The notes below the pieces were generated by a model, which saw only the letters and a list, made by a program, of their open reading frames with translations, had not been told where the DNA came from and ran no database searches. The translations under genes and the position numbers were made by a program. A stretch of 64,000 nt of DNA from Lewinellaceae bacterium (lineage in GTDB: Bacteria > Bacteroidota > Bacteroidia > Chitinophagales > Saprospiraceae), in assembly GCA_020636075.1 (NCBI GenBank), contig JACJYO010000005.1:186001-250000 (forward strand), given 5' to 3'. Positions 9,273 through 17,255 of the stretch are shown here, piece after piece. Numbering within the stretch: the first letter of the stretch is position 1; the number at the start of each line of letters is the position of its first letter.

Positions 9273-9643
9273 TTTTTTGACCGTTGGGAACCAGACTTTT
9301 TTCGAATATCAATGTGGAGTTGCTCCTCAGCGATGTCGATCATCGTCTCCAAGGCTTCCACTTTTAACTCGAGGTCTTTAATCCGTTTTTGCAGTTCCTG
9401 CTCTTTGGAAGTACGCGCCTTTACCTTTGATTTTGCCATAGGTGCCGTGTCGGTTGTTCGCTCAAGTTCGCAACTCCGCCGATACCATTTGACAAATTCT
9501 CTGACAACGCCTTTGTCATTTAATCCATACTCCTCGGCGGCAACTGCGTAACTAAAGCGTCCCGAAAGGTACTCCAATGCAACTTTGCGCTTGAAGTCGT
9601 TGGGATAGCGATTGTAGTTTTTTACTTTTTTAATCCTGTTCAT
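9269..9643 (-). CDS. IS3-family transposase OrfA (helix-turn-helix, leucine-zipper protein)
   Basis: 124 residues. The N-terminal part (YPNDFKRKVALEYL) is the HTH_Tnp_1-type DNA-binding domain that recognises the terminal repeats. The C-terminal third, with heptad leucines in LQKRIKDLELKVEALE, is a coiled coil for oligomerisation. Its 3' end carries the A7 frameshift site at about 9272-9278 that feeds ribosomes into orfB. The ATG at 9643 lies just inside the right terminal repeat. Confidence 0.93.
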   Translation of the reverse strand: MNRIKKVKNYNRYPNDFKRKVALEYLSGRFSYAVAAEEYGLNDKGVVREFVKWYRRSCELERTTDTAPMAKSKVKARTSKEQELQKRIKDLELKVEALETMIDIAEEQLHIDIRKKSGSQRSKK

Positions 9644-9705
9644 CGCTTTACACTTCGTATTTGTGTAAAGTCATTTCAGGACAAGACATGAGGAGGTTGA
9701 TGTTT

Positions 9706-9803
9706 TTCCAATTTTTCTTTTCCAATTTCAGATCCTGAGTTTCTCTGAAAATCAGTGGGTTGGCACCATTTTTCAATTTGAAATTGGAAAAGAAAAATTG
9801 GAA
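9706..9803. repeat. Perfect 24-bp inverted repeat with a 50-bp loop
   Basis: The arm TTCCAATTTTTCTTTTCCAA(TTTC) at 9706-9729 is the exact reverse complement of 9780-9803. It lies between the IS3 right end and the AT-rich lipoprotein gene. The right arm overlaps the first copy of the 61-bp direct repeat. It could form a hairpin or be a remnant of a palindromic element. No gene is seen in 9689-9928. Confidence 0.85.
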
Positions 9804-9832
9804 ATTTGAAAAGTTATCCACCGCTTGTGGTT
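9772..9832 (+). repeat. 61-bp direct repeat, copy 1 (left of AT-rich gene)
   Basis: It begins TTCAATTTGAAAT and ends with AAGTTATCCACCGCTTGTGG plus TT. A second copy with three mismatches lies exactly 1110 bp downstream. The pair brackets the AT-rich lipoprotein gene. Confidence 0.88.
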
Positions 9833-9928
9833 ACAATGAAGTGCTTTGGCTTTCCTTATCCGGGAATCAAGCAGACTATTCCCAGTTAAATAGTAAATTC
9901 AAAATACCCAAAAATTGATATAACAATT

Positions 9929-10696
9929 ATGAGAAATATTTACCAATGCTTAACTCTTTTAGCACTACTAATTCATTGTAAAAATGAAACTTCTAAGGAC
10001 TTGCAGCAGGACGGTATGCGGCATACTGATTATACGTTGGAAAATAGTCAAGTTAGGGACACTTTCCCTAACTCAATAAATAAGCACCAAAATACTGTTG
10101 ACTGTGGAGAGGTTAATGCTGATAGTCTATTCTATCTGAGTAAAACTCTTGAACGCCGTAAGATCAGATATACAGAAATGAAACAAAATCTCGAACATTC
10201 TTCTTTTTCAATAATAATGAACTTCGAATTAAATAACTTTTTTAAAAGACATCCTTTTGACATTATTGAAGAAGAAATAGATTTCGATTTACCAGAATCT
10301 ATTGGATGGTATCAAAAATTATTGAAAATTGACACGAAAACACTTCAAGATATTAATACAGAAGTTGTTTATTCTACCAATATAAATGGTCAAAGCAAGA
10401 ATCTTAGTTGCAGCTTGGCAATGTTAGGATTGCCAGACACTTTAGGGATAAACTACGATTTTATACTTTTCAAATACTTACAAGGTAGTACTCCAGTACA
10501 TTCCCTTCATGTTTTCAAAAAACATGTATACGGTGTGCCTTGGAGAGTTTATTCGGTTAGAAATAGTAATGATGGTCATATAATTATTTTGACATTTTAT
10601 ACTCCTGGATCAACAGGTTCAATGTTAACCTATGATGACTTGCTTATTTATAATGTTAACTCAAATAATGTGATATATAATAGCTTAGTTGATTGA
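9929..10696 (+). CDS. Putative lipoprotein, unknown function, AT-rich
   Basis: 255 residues. The N-terminus MRNIYQCLTLLALLIHC resembles a short signal peptide ending at a Cys; the position before the Cys is His, so lipidation is only possible. The rest is hydrophilic and rich in Asn, Ser, Ile and Tyr, with no family I recognise. Base and codon use are far more AT-rich than the flanking lpxD and helicase genes, and two copies of a 61-bp repeat bracket the gene. Both point to acquisition by transfer. It stands alone on the plus strand. The stretch 10697-10881 downstream holds nothing I can identify. Confidence 0.6.
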   Translation: MRNIYQCLTLLALLIHCKNETSKDLQQDGMRHTDYTLENSQVRDTFPNSINKHQNTVDCGEVNADSLFYLSKTLERRKIRYTEMKQNLEHSSFSIIMNFELNNFFKRHPFDIIEEEIDFDLPESIGWYQKLLKIDTKTLQDINTEVVYSTNINGQSKNLSCSLAMLGLPDTLGINYDFILFKYLQGSTPVHSLHVFKKHVYGVPWRVYSVRNSNDGHIIILTFYTPGSTGSMLTYDDLLIYNVNSNNVIYNSLVD

Positions 10697-10881
10697 ATGG
10701 AAAAGGCGTAAAAGCAAACATCTATTTATCGGCATTATAGAGTCCTGATATCTAAATTGTTCAAAACGTAATCCGTCATTTAGATCCGACAATGCTCACA
10801 TACCGCAAACAAATCCCGGCTTACGTATGGTTTAATCCAACGAAAATCGTCTCTCCTCTAGGGAACTAATCCTTCGAGAGG

Positions 10882-10942
10882 TTCAATTTGAAATTTGAAA
10901 AGAAAAATTGGAAACTGGAAAAGTTATCCACCGCTTGTGGTT
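10882..10942 (+). repeat. 61-bp direct repeat, copy 2 (right of AT-rich gene)
   Basis: It matches 9772-9832 at 58 of 61 positions by eye, in the same orientation. It ends 12 bp before the 3' end of lpxD, so it may mark the edge of an inserted segment. Confidence 0.88.
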
Positions 10943-10954
10943 TCCCGGTAGCGC

Positions 10955-12004
10955 TCAGCCCTTCCCCTCCATATCCTTCAAAATCCGCTCCAGTGTCCGC
11001 ACCTTTTTCTGCAGATCGGGCAGGTTTTTGAACACCACATAAGCCCGCACGTAGTCGTTGTAGTCGATGGCAGGAGCGCCGAAAAGCGCCTGATCGGGCT
11101 TTTTAATGGAGGAGGCGATGCCGCTTTGCGCCTGAACGCGCGTGCCGTCGGCGATGGTCAGGTGGCCGGCCACGCCGGTTTGGCCGCCGAGCTGCACGTT
11201 TTCGCCGATCTTGGTGCTGCCGGCCACACCCACCTGGGCGGCCATGACGGAGTTTTTGCCCACCTCCACATTGTGGGCGATGTGCACCAGGTTGTCGATC
11301 TTGACGCCGGTGTGTAGGGTGGTACTGCCCAAGGCTGCCCGGTCGATGCAGGCGTTAGCACCAACTTCGACATTGTTTTCCAAGACTACATTGCCCACGT
11401 GGGGCACTTTTTTCCAGGACTTGTCTTCCTGCGGAGCAAAACCGAAACCGTCGGCGCCGATAACCGCGTTGGCATGTAACACGCAATTGTCACCGATCAC
11501 GCAGCTGTGGTGGATGCGCACGCCGGGAAAGAGTTTGCAGTTGTTGCCGATGCGCACGTTTCGGCCGATGAACACCTGCGGGTAAATCGTGCAGTTTTCG
11601 CCAATGCTGGCGCCTGCTTCCACCACGGTGAAGGCACCCACCGCGGTTTGCGCACCGACTTGCACATCGGGGTGCACACAAGCCTGCGGGTCGATTTGCG
11701 CCGGGGCGCCGTTGGGCGAAACGATATCGTTGAATTTTTCCAGCAGGTAAGCCAGACTGCTCCGCACATCGTCAACCCGGATCAGGGTGGCCGCGATGGG
11801 CTGCGTTGGCCGGAAGGTCTTGTTTACCAATAATATCGATGCCTTGGTGGAGTAGGCGTACGATTCGTATTTGGGATTGTCGAGAAATGCAAAATCGCCT
11901 TCCCGGGCCTCCTCGATGCGTGCGGGTTGCCGAACGGTAGCGTTTGGATTCCCTTCCAGGGTACCGTCAAGAAGTTGGGCAAGTTGTGCAGCCGTAATGT
12001 CCAT
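10955..12004 (-). CDS. lpxD: UDP-3-O-acylglucosamine N-acyltransferase
   Basis: 349 residues, the normal LpxD length. An N-terminal uridine-binding domain (MDITAAQLAQLLDGTLEG, ARIEEAREGDFAFLDNPKY) precedes a left-handed beta-helix of hexapeptide repeats (for example IGENCTIYPQVFIG and IGNNCKLFPGVRIH). The catalytic-His region is HIAHNVEVG. A C-terminal helical tail follows. The enzyme adds the N-linked hydroxyacyl chain in lipid A synthesis in the cytoplasm. A TACCTTTG box lies 57 bp upstream of the ATG at 12004. It is separate from other lpx genes here. Confidence 0.95.
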   Translation of the reverse strand: MDITAAQLAQLLDGTLEGNPNATVRQPARIEEAREGDFAFLDNPKYESYAYSTKASILLVNKTFRPTQPIAATLIRVDDVRSSLAYLLEKFNDIVSPNGAPAQIDPQACVHPDVQVGAQTAVGAFTVVEAGASIGENCTIYPQVFIGRNVRIGNNCKLFPGVRIHHSCVIGDNCVLHANAVIGADGFGFAPQEDKSWKKVPHVGNVVLENNVEVGANACIDRAALGSTTLHTGVKIDNLVHIAHNVEVGKNSVMAAQVGVAGSTKIGENVQLGGQTGVAGHLTIADGTRVQAQSGIASSIKKPDQALFGAPAIDYNDYVRAYVVFKNLPDLQKKVRTLERILKDMEGKG

Positions 12005-12060
12005 GCCGGGAAAAAAATTGGCGTTTTTGTAAATAAAAAAGTCTGTGACAAAAAGTCGGG

Positions 12061-12068
12061 CAAAGGTA
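12061..12068 (-). promoter_or_regulatory. -7 promoter box (TACCTTTG) for lpxD
   Basis: An exact TAnnTTTG match on the minus strand, 57 bp before the lpxD ATG. No clear TTTG -33 box is seen at the expected distance. Confidence 0.5.
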
Positions 12069-12123
12069 AGGATTAAGTCGAAAGTCCACTGTCGAAAGTG
12101 TACATAGCCCGGGAATGTTGTTT

Positions 12124-13431
12124 TCAGCCTTTAAGGCTAGCCCCCAAAACATCCAGCAGGGCCTGGGCTTTAAGCAGGCATTCCTGATACTCCTGTTCCG
12201 GTGTGGAATCGTAGACAATGGCGCCGCCTACCTGACAGGAGAGATATCGGCTGGCTGCGTTGTACAAAATGCTGCGAATGACCACATTAAAGTCGAAATC
12301 GCCAGCCGGCGTGAAATATCCCACTGCACCTGAAAACAATCCCCGCCGGCTGCGTTCGTAGTGTTCGATCAATTCCATGGCCATCACCTTCGGAGCGCCG
12401 GTCATGCTGCCCATCGGGAACGTGTCGCGAATGGCGACTACCGGCTGTGTGCCGGGCCGCAATGCGCCGGTAATTGTGGAGATCATTTGATAAACCGTCT
12501 GGAAACCATAAATGCCGAACAACTCTTCCACCTCCACCGAACCGGGCAGGCAGTGGCGGGCAAGGTCGTTGCGCACCAGATCGACGATCATCACGTTTTC
12601 AGCCTGATCTTTGACACTGGTCCGCAGGGCTTCGCGTATGCGTGCATCTTCAGCCAGGTCGGGGTGGCGGCGGCGGGTACCTTTGATGGGTTGCGACACC
12701 AGCCTGTCGCCTGTTTTGCGCAAAAAACGCTCGGGACTGGCGCAAAGCAGGTAATGGGCATGCTTGCGCAAATAAGCGGCAAACGGCGCCTGCGCGCGGG
12801 CATTCAGGCGTTCAAAAGTTTGCAATGGGTTTAAATCTGAACTCTCGGCATAAAACTCCTGACAAAGATTCAACTCGTACACGTCGCCTTCCATGATGTG
12901 CCGGCGGATGGCTTCCACGGCTTGCAGGTAGTCGGCTTGCGGCAGGCGGGGGTAGAGCAGCCTTTCGCCAGCAGGTACACTGGCAGGCGGATGTGGTGTA
13001 TTTTGAATGGCCGTCCAGGCCCGTTCCGGAGCATCATTCCATGAAAAAACGGTGAGCTGATTCAGGTTTTCGCTGGTTATCCCTACCACAATTTCCGGTT
13101 GAAAAAAATACAGGTCGGGAAGGCCTATTCCGTCGTGGTTTTGCGATCGGAGGGCTTCCACTTCATTTTTCAGGTCGTAGCCGAAAAAGCCAAACAGCCA
13201 GTCCTGTTTTTGTTTGGCGAAAGCCTGCAAGCCGGGAAATGCCTGCCCGGATGTTGCCTGGAAACTGTCGACAGCTCCGACCGCCACCAGACATTCCCAA
13301 CTGCGATGTTTTTGGTGGGGGTAGCCGTTGCTGTCGAGGTACACGCACACCGGGTACCCGGCGGCCCAATGGAGGAGTTGGGTTTTGGCAGATGCCAGGT
13401 TATTGATTTGGAAGTGGGCTACTTGACGCAT
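12124..13431 (-). CDS. pabB: Aminodeoxychorismate synthase component I (anthranilate synthase component I family)
   Basis: 435 residues from the ATG at 13431. An in-frame GTG at 13485 is rejected because a TATGTTTG promoter box lies between the two. The C-terminal chorismate-binding domain is complete: YELNLCQEF, PERFL, QPIKGTRRR, MIVDLVRNDLAR, FPMGSMTGAPK and GYFTPAGDFDFNVVIRS. The PIKGT form is typical of PabB, where the Lys attacks chorismate, and distinguishes it from TrpE. The product leads to p-aminobenzoate and folate. It is not adjacent to a glutaminase (pabA) or lyase (pabC) in this window. Confidence 0.9.
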   Translation of the reverse strand: MRQVAHFQINNLASAKTQLLHWAAGYPVCVYLDSNGYPHQKHRSWECLVAVGAVDSFQATSGQAFPGLQAFAKQKQDWLFGFFGYDLKNEVEALRSQNHDGIGLPDLYFFQPEIVVGITSENLNQLTVFSWNDAPERAWTAIQNTPHPPASVPAGERLLYPRLPQADYLQAVEAIRRHIMEGDVYELNLCQEFYAESSDLNPLQTFERLNARAQAPFAAYLRKHAHYLLCASPERFLRKTGDRLVSQPIKGTRRRHPDLAEDARIREALRTSVKDQAENVMIVDLVRNDLARHCLPGSVEVEELFGIYGFQTVYQMISTITGALRPGTQPVVAIRDTFPMGSMTGAPKVMAMELIEHYERSRRGLFSGAVGYFTPAGDFDFNVVIRSILYNAASRYLSCQVGGAIVYDSTPEQEYQECLLKAQALLDVLGASLKG

Positions 13432-13447
13432 ACGGCTAATGAAGATA

Positions 13448-13455
13448 CAAACATA
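13448..13455 (-). promoter_or_regulatory. -7 promoter box (TATGTTTG) for pabB
   Basis: An exact TAnnTTTG match 17 bp before the ATG at 13431. It decides against the upstream GTG start. Confidence 0.5.
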
Positions 13456-13517
13456 GGCGCTCTGCCCGGGGGACTTGGGGCGCACAGTGCCCTACTCAAT
13501 TGACGGCAGCTTTCTTT

Positions 13518-14102
13518 TTAATTTATTCTCTTGGTGTATTTTTCAACGAATTCTGAATTAAATCTGAGATACCGAAAATAATTACCTGCCAATTCATTAA
13601 GTCTTTCATTATTCAATGGAATATGACCATATCCGAATTTATTTCTTAACTTCTTAACAAATTGAATGTCAGCATCTTTTTGATAATCGTCTTCCATATT
13701 TTCTTTGGAATAGAAATTTATTACCCATCTATTATCATAGCACAATTGCTCAATTGGAAACCAACCGTTGTAATATCCGATTGATAGAAATTCATTCAAA
13801 TTTTCTCCGATTATCCAATTGTAATCCCGCATTGAATCCCCAAAATTCATTGGAACGGTCATTACAATCGGCTGTATTTTCTCTGATATTTCCAAAATAC
13901 TATAATGAACGCCATCGCCTCCTGTTGTTGCAAAAACTTCTGTATTTATGGGCGAACTATCATATCGAGACGTTATGTCATTTATTGGAATCATTCCTGC
14001 ATAATCGAAATAGAGACTTGGAAACTCACTCTTTGTCTCAGTTGCCAATTCTTCGACAACTTTTCTAAATTCCTTTAATCCGATTATTTGTACGCTGTTC
14101 AT
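13518..14102 (-). CDS. Hypothetical protein, AT-rich
   Basis: 194 residues from the ATG at 14102 (MNSVQIIGLKEF); a longer frame to 14192 begins with residues that look like noncoding sequence. I do not recognise the family. It is a soluble mixed alpha/beta protein with an aromatic-rich centre (DYNWIIGENLNEFLSIGYYN) and a basic C-terminus. It shares the AT-rich composition of the 9929-10696 gene and differs sharply from pabB and the YigZ gene on either side, which suggests transfer. A SUKH/SMI1-like immunity protein is one possibility, but no diagnostic motif supports it. Confidence 0.6.
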   Translation of the reverse strand: MNSVQIIGLKEFRKVVEELATETKSEFPSLYFDYAGMIPINDITSRYDSSPINTEVFATTGGDGVHYSILEISEKIQPIVMTVPMNFGDSMRDYNWIIGENLNEFLSIGYYNGWFPIEQLCYDNRWVINFYSKENMEDDYQKDADIQFVKKLRNKFGYGHIPLNNERLNELAGNYFRYLRFNSEFVEKYTKRIN

Positions 14103-14199
14103 TTTTATAGTTTTTGCCAACTTTTTTACATCTAAAAAACCAGCATTGCGGCTTTTACTTTGTCTTGGCCTTGCACCGGATTCTGTGCGCAATTGCGGA

Positions 14200-14859
14200 T
14201 CAAGGCACGCGAGTTACACCGATTCCCTCCGGCCAGGCGAGCGTCCGGGCTTCTTCCGGGCTGGTTTTCCAAAGTTGGGCTTTCAGGTCCAACAGTTTTT
14301 CTTCAAAGGCCCCCCGACGAATGCCCAGTGTAAGTTGAACGCCCGTGTCGGTGTAGTTTTCTTCCAGCGTTTCCAACTGGAGTTTTTTTATGGCATTGAT
14401 CAGGTCGGGTACCTGGGCATAATTTGCCTCGAGATCGATGTTTTCAAAAACAATTTTCTCTATAATTTCTGCTTGTCCAATCGCATCGGCAGCACTTTCC
14501 CGATATGCCTGAATGAGGCCGGATGCACCGAGCAAGGTGCCGCCAAAATAGCGCACCACGACCACCACCACATCGGTGAGTCCGGCAGAATCGATCTGGC
14601 CAAGGATGGGTTTCCCGGCGGTGCCGGAGGGTTCGCCGTCGTCGTTGGCACGAAAACGCAGGCCGTCGAGCCCAAAGCGCCAGGCAAAACAATGGTGCCG
14701 GGCCTTGAAATGTTCCTTCCGGAGCGCCTCCACCCGGGCCATTGCTTCTTCCTCCGAGGTGCAGGGGTAGGCATAGGCAAAAAACTTGCTTCCCCGGTCT
14801 TTGAATGTGCCGGTGCTTGGGGCGGCAAGGGTATGGAAGGAGTCGGGTACGGGTGTCAT
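14200..14859 (-). CDS. YigZ/IMPACT family protein (UPF0029)
   Basis: 219 residues, full length for YigZ. The N-terminal domain has the family signature: KDRGSKFFAYA, FKARHHCFAWR, DDGEPSGTAGKPIL and VVVVVRYFGGTLLGASGLI with AYRESA. The C-terminal DUF1949-like ferredoxin-fold domain spans ~140-205. Family members are homologous to eukaryotic IMPACT and are thought to act in translation or stress control, but the bacterial role is not settled. It appears monocistronic. An imperfect-terminator-like hairpin lies just upstream at 14874-14893. Confidence 0.92.
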   Translation of the reverse strand: MTPVPDSFHTLAAPSTGTFKDRGSKFFAYAYPCTSEEEAMARVEALRKEHFKARHHCFAWRFGLDGLRFRANDDGEPSGTAGKPILGQIDSAGLTDVVVVVVRYFGGTLLGASGLIQAYRESAADAIGQAEIIEKIVFENIDLEANYAQVPDLINAIKKLQLETLEENYTDTGVQLTLGIRRGAFEEKLLDLKAQLWKTSPEEARTLAWPEGIGVTRVP

Positions 14860-14873
14860 GCTGATTTTGGTTT

Positions 14874-14893
14874 CCCACCGATGAATCGGTGGG
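14874..14893. repeat. Palindrome CCCACCGATGAATCGGTGGG
   Basis: A perfect 20-base hairpin with an 8-bp stem and short loop, followed by CTAAGAATGG. Its build resembles the palindromes at 3409-3535. It lies in the 261-bp gap between two divergent genes (14860-15120); nothing else is recognised in that gap. Confidence 0.75.
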
Positions 14894-15120
14894 CTAAGAA
14901 TGGTTCATTTTGGGGTTGGGATTGATGATTTGTTTTGCTCGGAGCAGGTTGTTTGATCTGGGCTGATAACATTGGGGTGACATGTTTTTGTTTTTTAAAA
15001 AGCAGAAAATCAATCTTTTGCAATCAAATTAAGTTTCAAAAAATGTGTGGTAGTCGGACTTAAGGTCGGCAAATTAGTTCCAACTTCATGCAACTCGTTC
15101 ATTAACCTCAATCAGCATGC

Positions 15121-16389
15121 ATGCGTGAAGATTTTTTACATTTTCTCTGGCGTTGGCGCCGTTTTGATGCGCAAAATCTGCAAACCACGGATGGTGAAAT
15201 CCTCGAAGTGCTGCATCCCGGCGAGCTGAACCAGCATGCCGGTCCCGATTTTTTCAATGCCCGCATCCGCCTGGGCGAAACGCTCTGGGCCGGAAATGTC
15301 GAAATGCATCTCAATGCTTCCGATTGGCTTGCCCACAACCATCATACCGACCCTGCCTACGACAATGTGGTTTTGCATGTGGTACTCGATGAAGATCAGC
15401 GTTTACAGCGAGCGAATGGTGCAGCCCTCCCCTGCCTGGAACTCCGCCAGCGCATCCCGCCGGGTTTGCTCGACAAATACCACCGCCTGATGCATGAGCG
15501 AACCTGGATTCCCTGTGCGCGAACATACGCCGAAATTCCCGGGCTGATCCGGCAAAACTGGCTGGACCGGCTGCTTATCGAGCGCCTGGAGCAAAAGACC
15601 GCCATGGTGGCACAACTGGTATCGGCCTGCGGGCAGGACTGGGAAGAGGCCTTTTACCGGATGTTGGCCCGCAATTTTGGGTTGAAAATAAATACCGAAC
15701 CCTTTGAAACGCTGGCGCAAATACTGCCCCGCCGTTTGCTAGCCCGCCATAGCAATAATTTGCTCCAACTGGAGGCATTGCTGTTCGGGCAAGCGGGCTT
15801 GCTCGACGAAAATTTTGCCGACGATTACCCCAAAACACTGGCCAAGGAGTACCGGTTCTTACGGCACAAATACGATTTACAACCCATGCCCGCCGGTCAG
15901 TGGAAGTTTTTCCGCCTGCGGCCTGCCGGATTCCCCACCGTGCGGCTGGCACAACTGGCAGCACTGCTGCACCGATCGGCACAGTTGTTCAGCGGAGTGC
16001 TCGACGCCCGGGATGCACCCGAAACCGGGCAACTGTTCCACATCGACCCAAGCGCATACTGGCAAACGCATTTCCGATTTGACAAAACGGCAGCCAAACG
16101 GGCGAAGCCGCTGGGCCGCGAATTTGTACATTTGCTGCTCATCAATACCGTAGCGCCATTTTTGTTTTACTATGGCCAGGTGAAGGGACGTGCAGAAATT
16201 CAGGACCGCTGTTTGCAGTTGCTTGAAGATTTGCCGCCGGAGTCAAATACGGTAGTTGCCACTTGGGCCGAGCTTGGCCAAAAAGCAGCCAATGCCAGTG
16301 ACTCCCAGGCGCTCCTGCACCTTAAATCGCAATATTGCGACGCCGGCCGTTGCCTGGAATGCGCCATCGGAACCGCTATTTTACGCTGA
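15121..16389 (+). CDS. DUF2851 family protein
   Basis: 422 residues. It matches the Bacteroidota DUF2851 family: N-terminal MREDFLHFLWRWRRFD, the conserved GELNQHAGPDFFNARI and WAGNVEMHLNASDW, HHTDPAYDNVVLHVV, and a Cys-rich C-terminus (SQYCDAGRCLECAIG). The N-terminal acidic/His residues suggest a nuclease-like active site, but no function is established. The start is the ATG at 15121. The next gene begins 2 bp after its stop, so the two form an operon. Confidence 0.9.
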   Translation: MREDFLHFLWRWRRFDAQNLQTTDGEILEVLHPGELNQHAGPDFFNARIRLGETLWAGNVEMHLNASDWLAHNHHTDPAYDNVVLHVVLDEDQRLQRANGAALPCLELRQRIPPGLLDKYHRLMHERTWIPCARTYAEIPGLIRQNWLDRLLIERLEQKTAMVAQLVSACGQDWEEAFYRMLARNFGLKINTEPFETLAQILPRRLLARHSNNLLQLEALLFGQAGLLDENFADDYPKTLAKEYRFLRHKYDLQPMPAGQWKFFRLRPAGFPTVRLAQLAALLHRSAQLFSGVLDARDAPETGQLFHIDPSAYWQTHFRFDKTAAKRAKPLGREFVHLLLINTVAPFLFYYGQVKGRAEIQDRCLQLLEDLPPESNTVVATWAELGQKAANASDSQALLHLKSQYCDAGRCLECAIGTAILR

Positions 16390-16391
16390 TT

Positions 16392-17054
16392 ATGCCTCGA
16401 TTTTTTGCGCACATTTTTTCTACCCTCGGCCATCCGATGCTGTTACTGACCTACGCCATGCTCCTGCTGATGGCGATCAACCCCTTTGCGTTTGGTGTGC
16501 ACGACCTTGGCGATAAACCTGCCCTGTTGTTATTGCTTTATGTTTTTACAACCTCAGCGCTTATCCCCGGTATTGGCATTGCCGTGATGAAGCCCCTTGG
16601 GTTTATAAAAAACCTGGAATCGCCCGATCGTATGGAACGCATTGGACCCTACATTATCACCGGCGTTTTTTACATGTGGGTTTACAAAAATCTGGGTTCG
16701 GGCGGGCAGGTACCGCCTTTGTACCTGGTATGCGTGCTTGGCGCCACAATAGCCCTGTTCGGCGCTTTTTTGATTAATATTTTCACCAAGATCAGCGCGC
16801 ACGCCACCGGCATGGGCGGTTTGGTGGGCATGGTTTTGCTGACTGCCTGGGTGTGGCCGGAGAGCAGCCTGCAGTTTACGCTGTTCGGTACCGGCGTGCA
16901 GCTTAGCCTTATTGCGGCTACTGCTCTGATCATTATTTTTGCTGGGTTCGTCGGCTCGGCACGGCTGACATTGAAAGCGCATGTACCGATGGATTTGTGG
17001 CAGGGTTATGCGGTGGGATTTGGGGCTGTGTGGGTGGCTTGGGGGCTTTTGTAG
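16392..17054 (+). CDS. Multi-pass membrane protein, PAP2-like
   Basis: 220 residues from the ATG at 16392, 2 bp after the preceding stop; an upstream in-frame ATG at 16335 lies inside DUF2851 and is less likely. About six hydrophobic segments are visible. The motif KISAHATGMGGLVG between segments resembles the SxHxxG core of PAP2-type phosphatases, but the flanking PAP2 motifs (KxxxxxxRP and SRxxxxxH) are not obvious. Catalysis is therefore doubtful. Inner-membrane location and co-expression with DUF2851 are likely; function is unknown. Confidence 0.7.
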   Translation: MPRFFAHIFSTLGHPMLLLTYAMLLLMAINPFAFGVHDLGDKPALLLLLYVFTTSALIPGIGIAVMKPLGFIKNLESPDRMERIGPYIITGVFYMWVYKNLGSGGQVPPLYLVCVLGATIALFGAFLINIFTKISAHATGMGGLVGMVLLTAWVWPESSLQFTLFGTGVQLSLIAATALIIIFAGFVGSARLTLKAHVPMDLWQGYAVGFGAVWVAWGLL

Positions 17055-17080
17055 GGGCTTTGTTATTATAAAAGCAAAGA

Positions 17081-17227
17081 GGCCATCTCATAGGGACTGA
17101 TTTACGATTTGGGATTTACGAATTACGATTAATAGCATCACGATAGTGCAGATATTCCACTTTTCACAAAGCAAATTAATCGTAAATCGTCTCTCGTAAA
17201 TCGTAAATAATGACTTATGAGACAGCC
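17081..17227. repeat. MITE-like imperfect inverted repeat, 147 bp
   Basis: The arms 17081-17133 and about 17175-17227 are inverted and similar over ~50 bp. Both contain TCTCATA, ATTTACGATTT and TTACGATTAAT. The unit fills most of the gap between the membrane protein and clpX, which converge, so it may act as a terminator. It contains no gene. Confidence 0.75.
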
Positions 17228-17255
17228 TTTTGGTAAAAATTATACACCTCAGGCT

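Larger units (their letters stand above)
8248..9688 (-). mobile_element. Complete IS3-family insertion sequence, 1441 bp
   Basis: Imperfect 25-bp terminal inverted repeats lie at 8248-8272 (begins TGTCTCGTCCTA) and 9664-9688 (reverse complement begins TGTCTTGTCCTG), with three mismatches. A 3-bp direct repeat TGA flanks the element (8245-8247 and 9689-9691), as expected for IS3 target duplication. It carries orfA and orfB with an A7 slippery site. The element inserted 48 bp upstream of the helicase ATG and appears intact. Confidence 0.93.

Noticed and set aside
12124..13431. Anthranilate synthase TrpE instead of PabB
   Set aside because: The PIKGT motif and lack of linked trp genes favour PabB; a dual role cannot be excluded.
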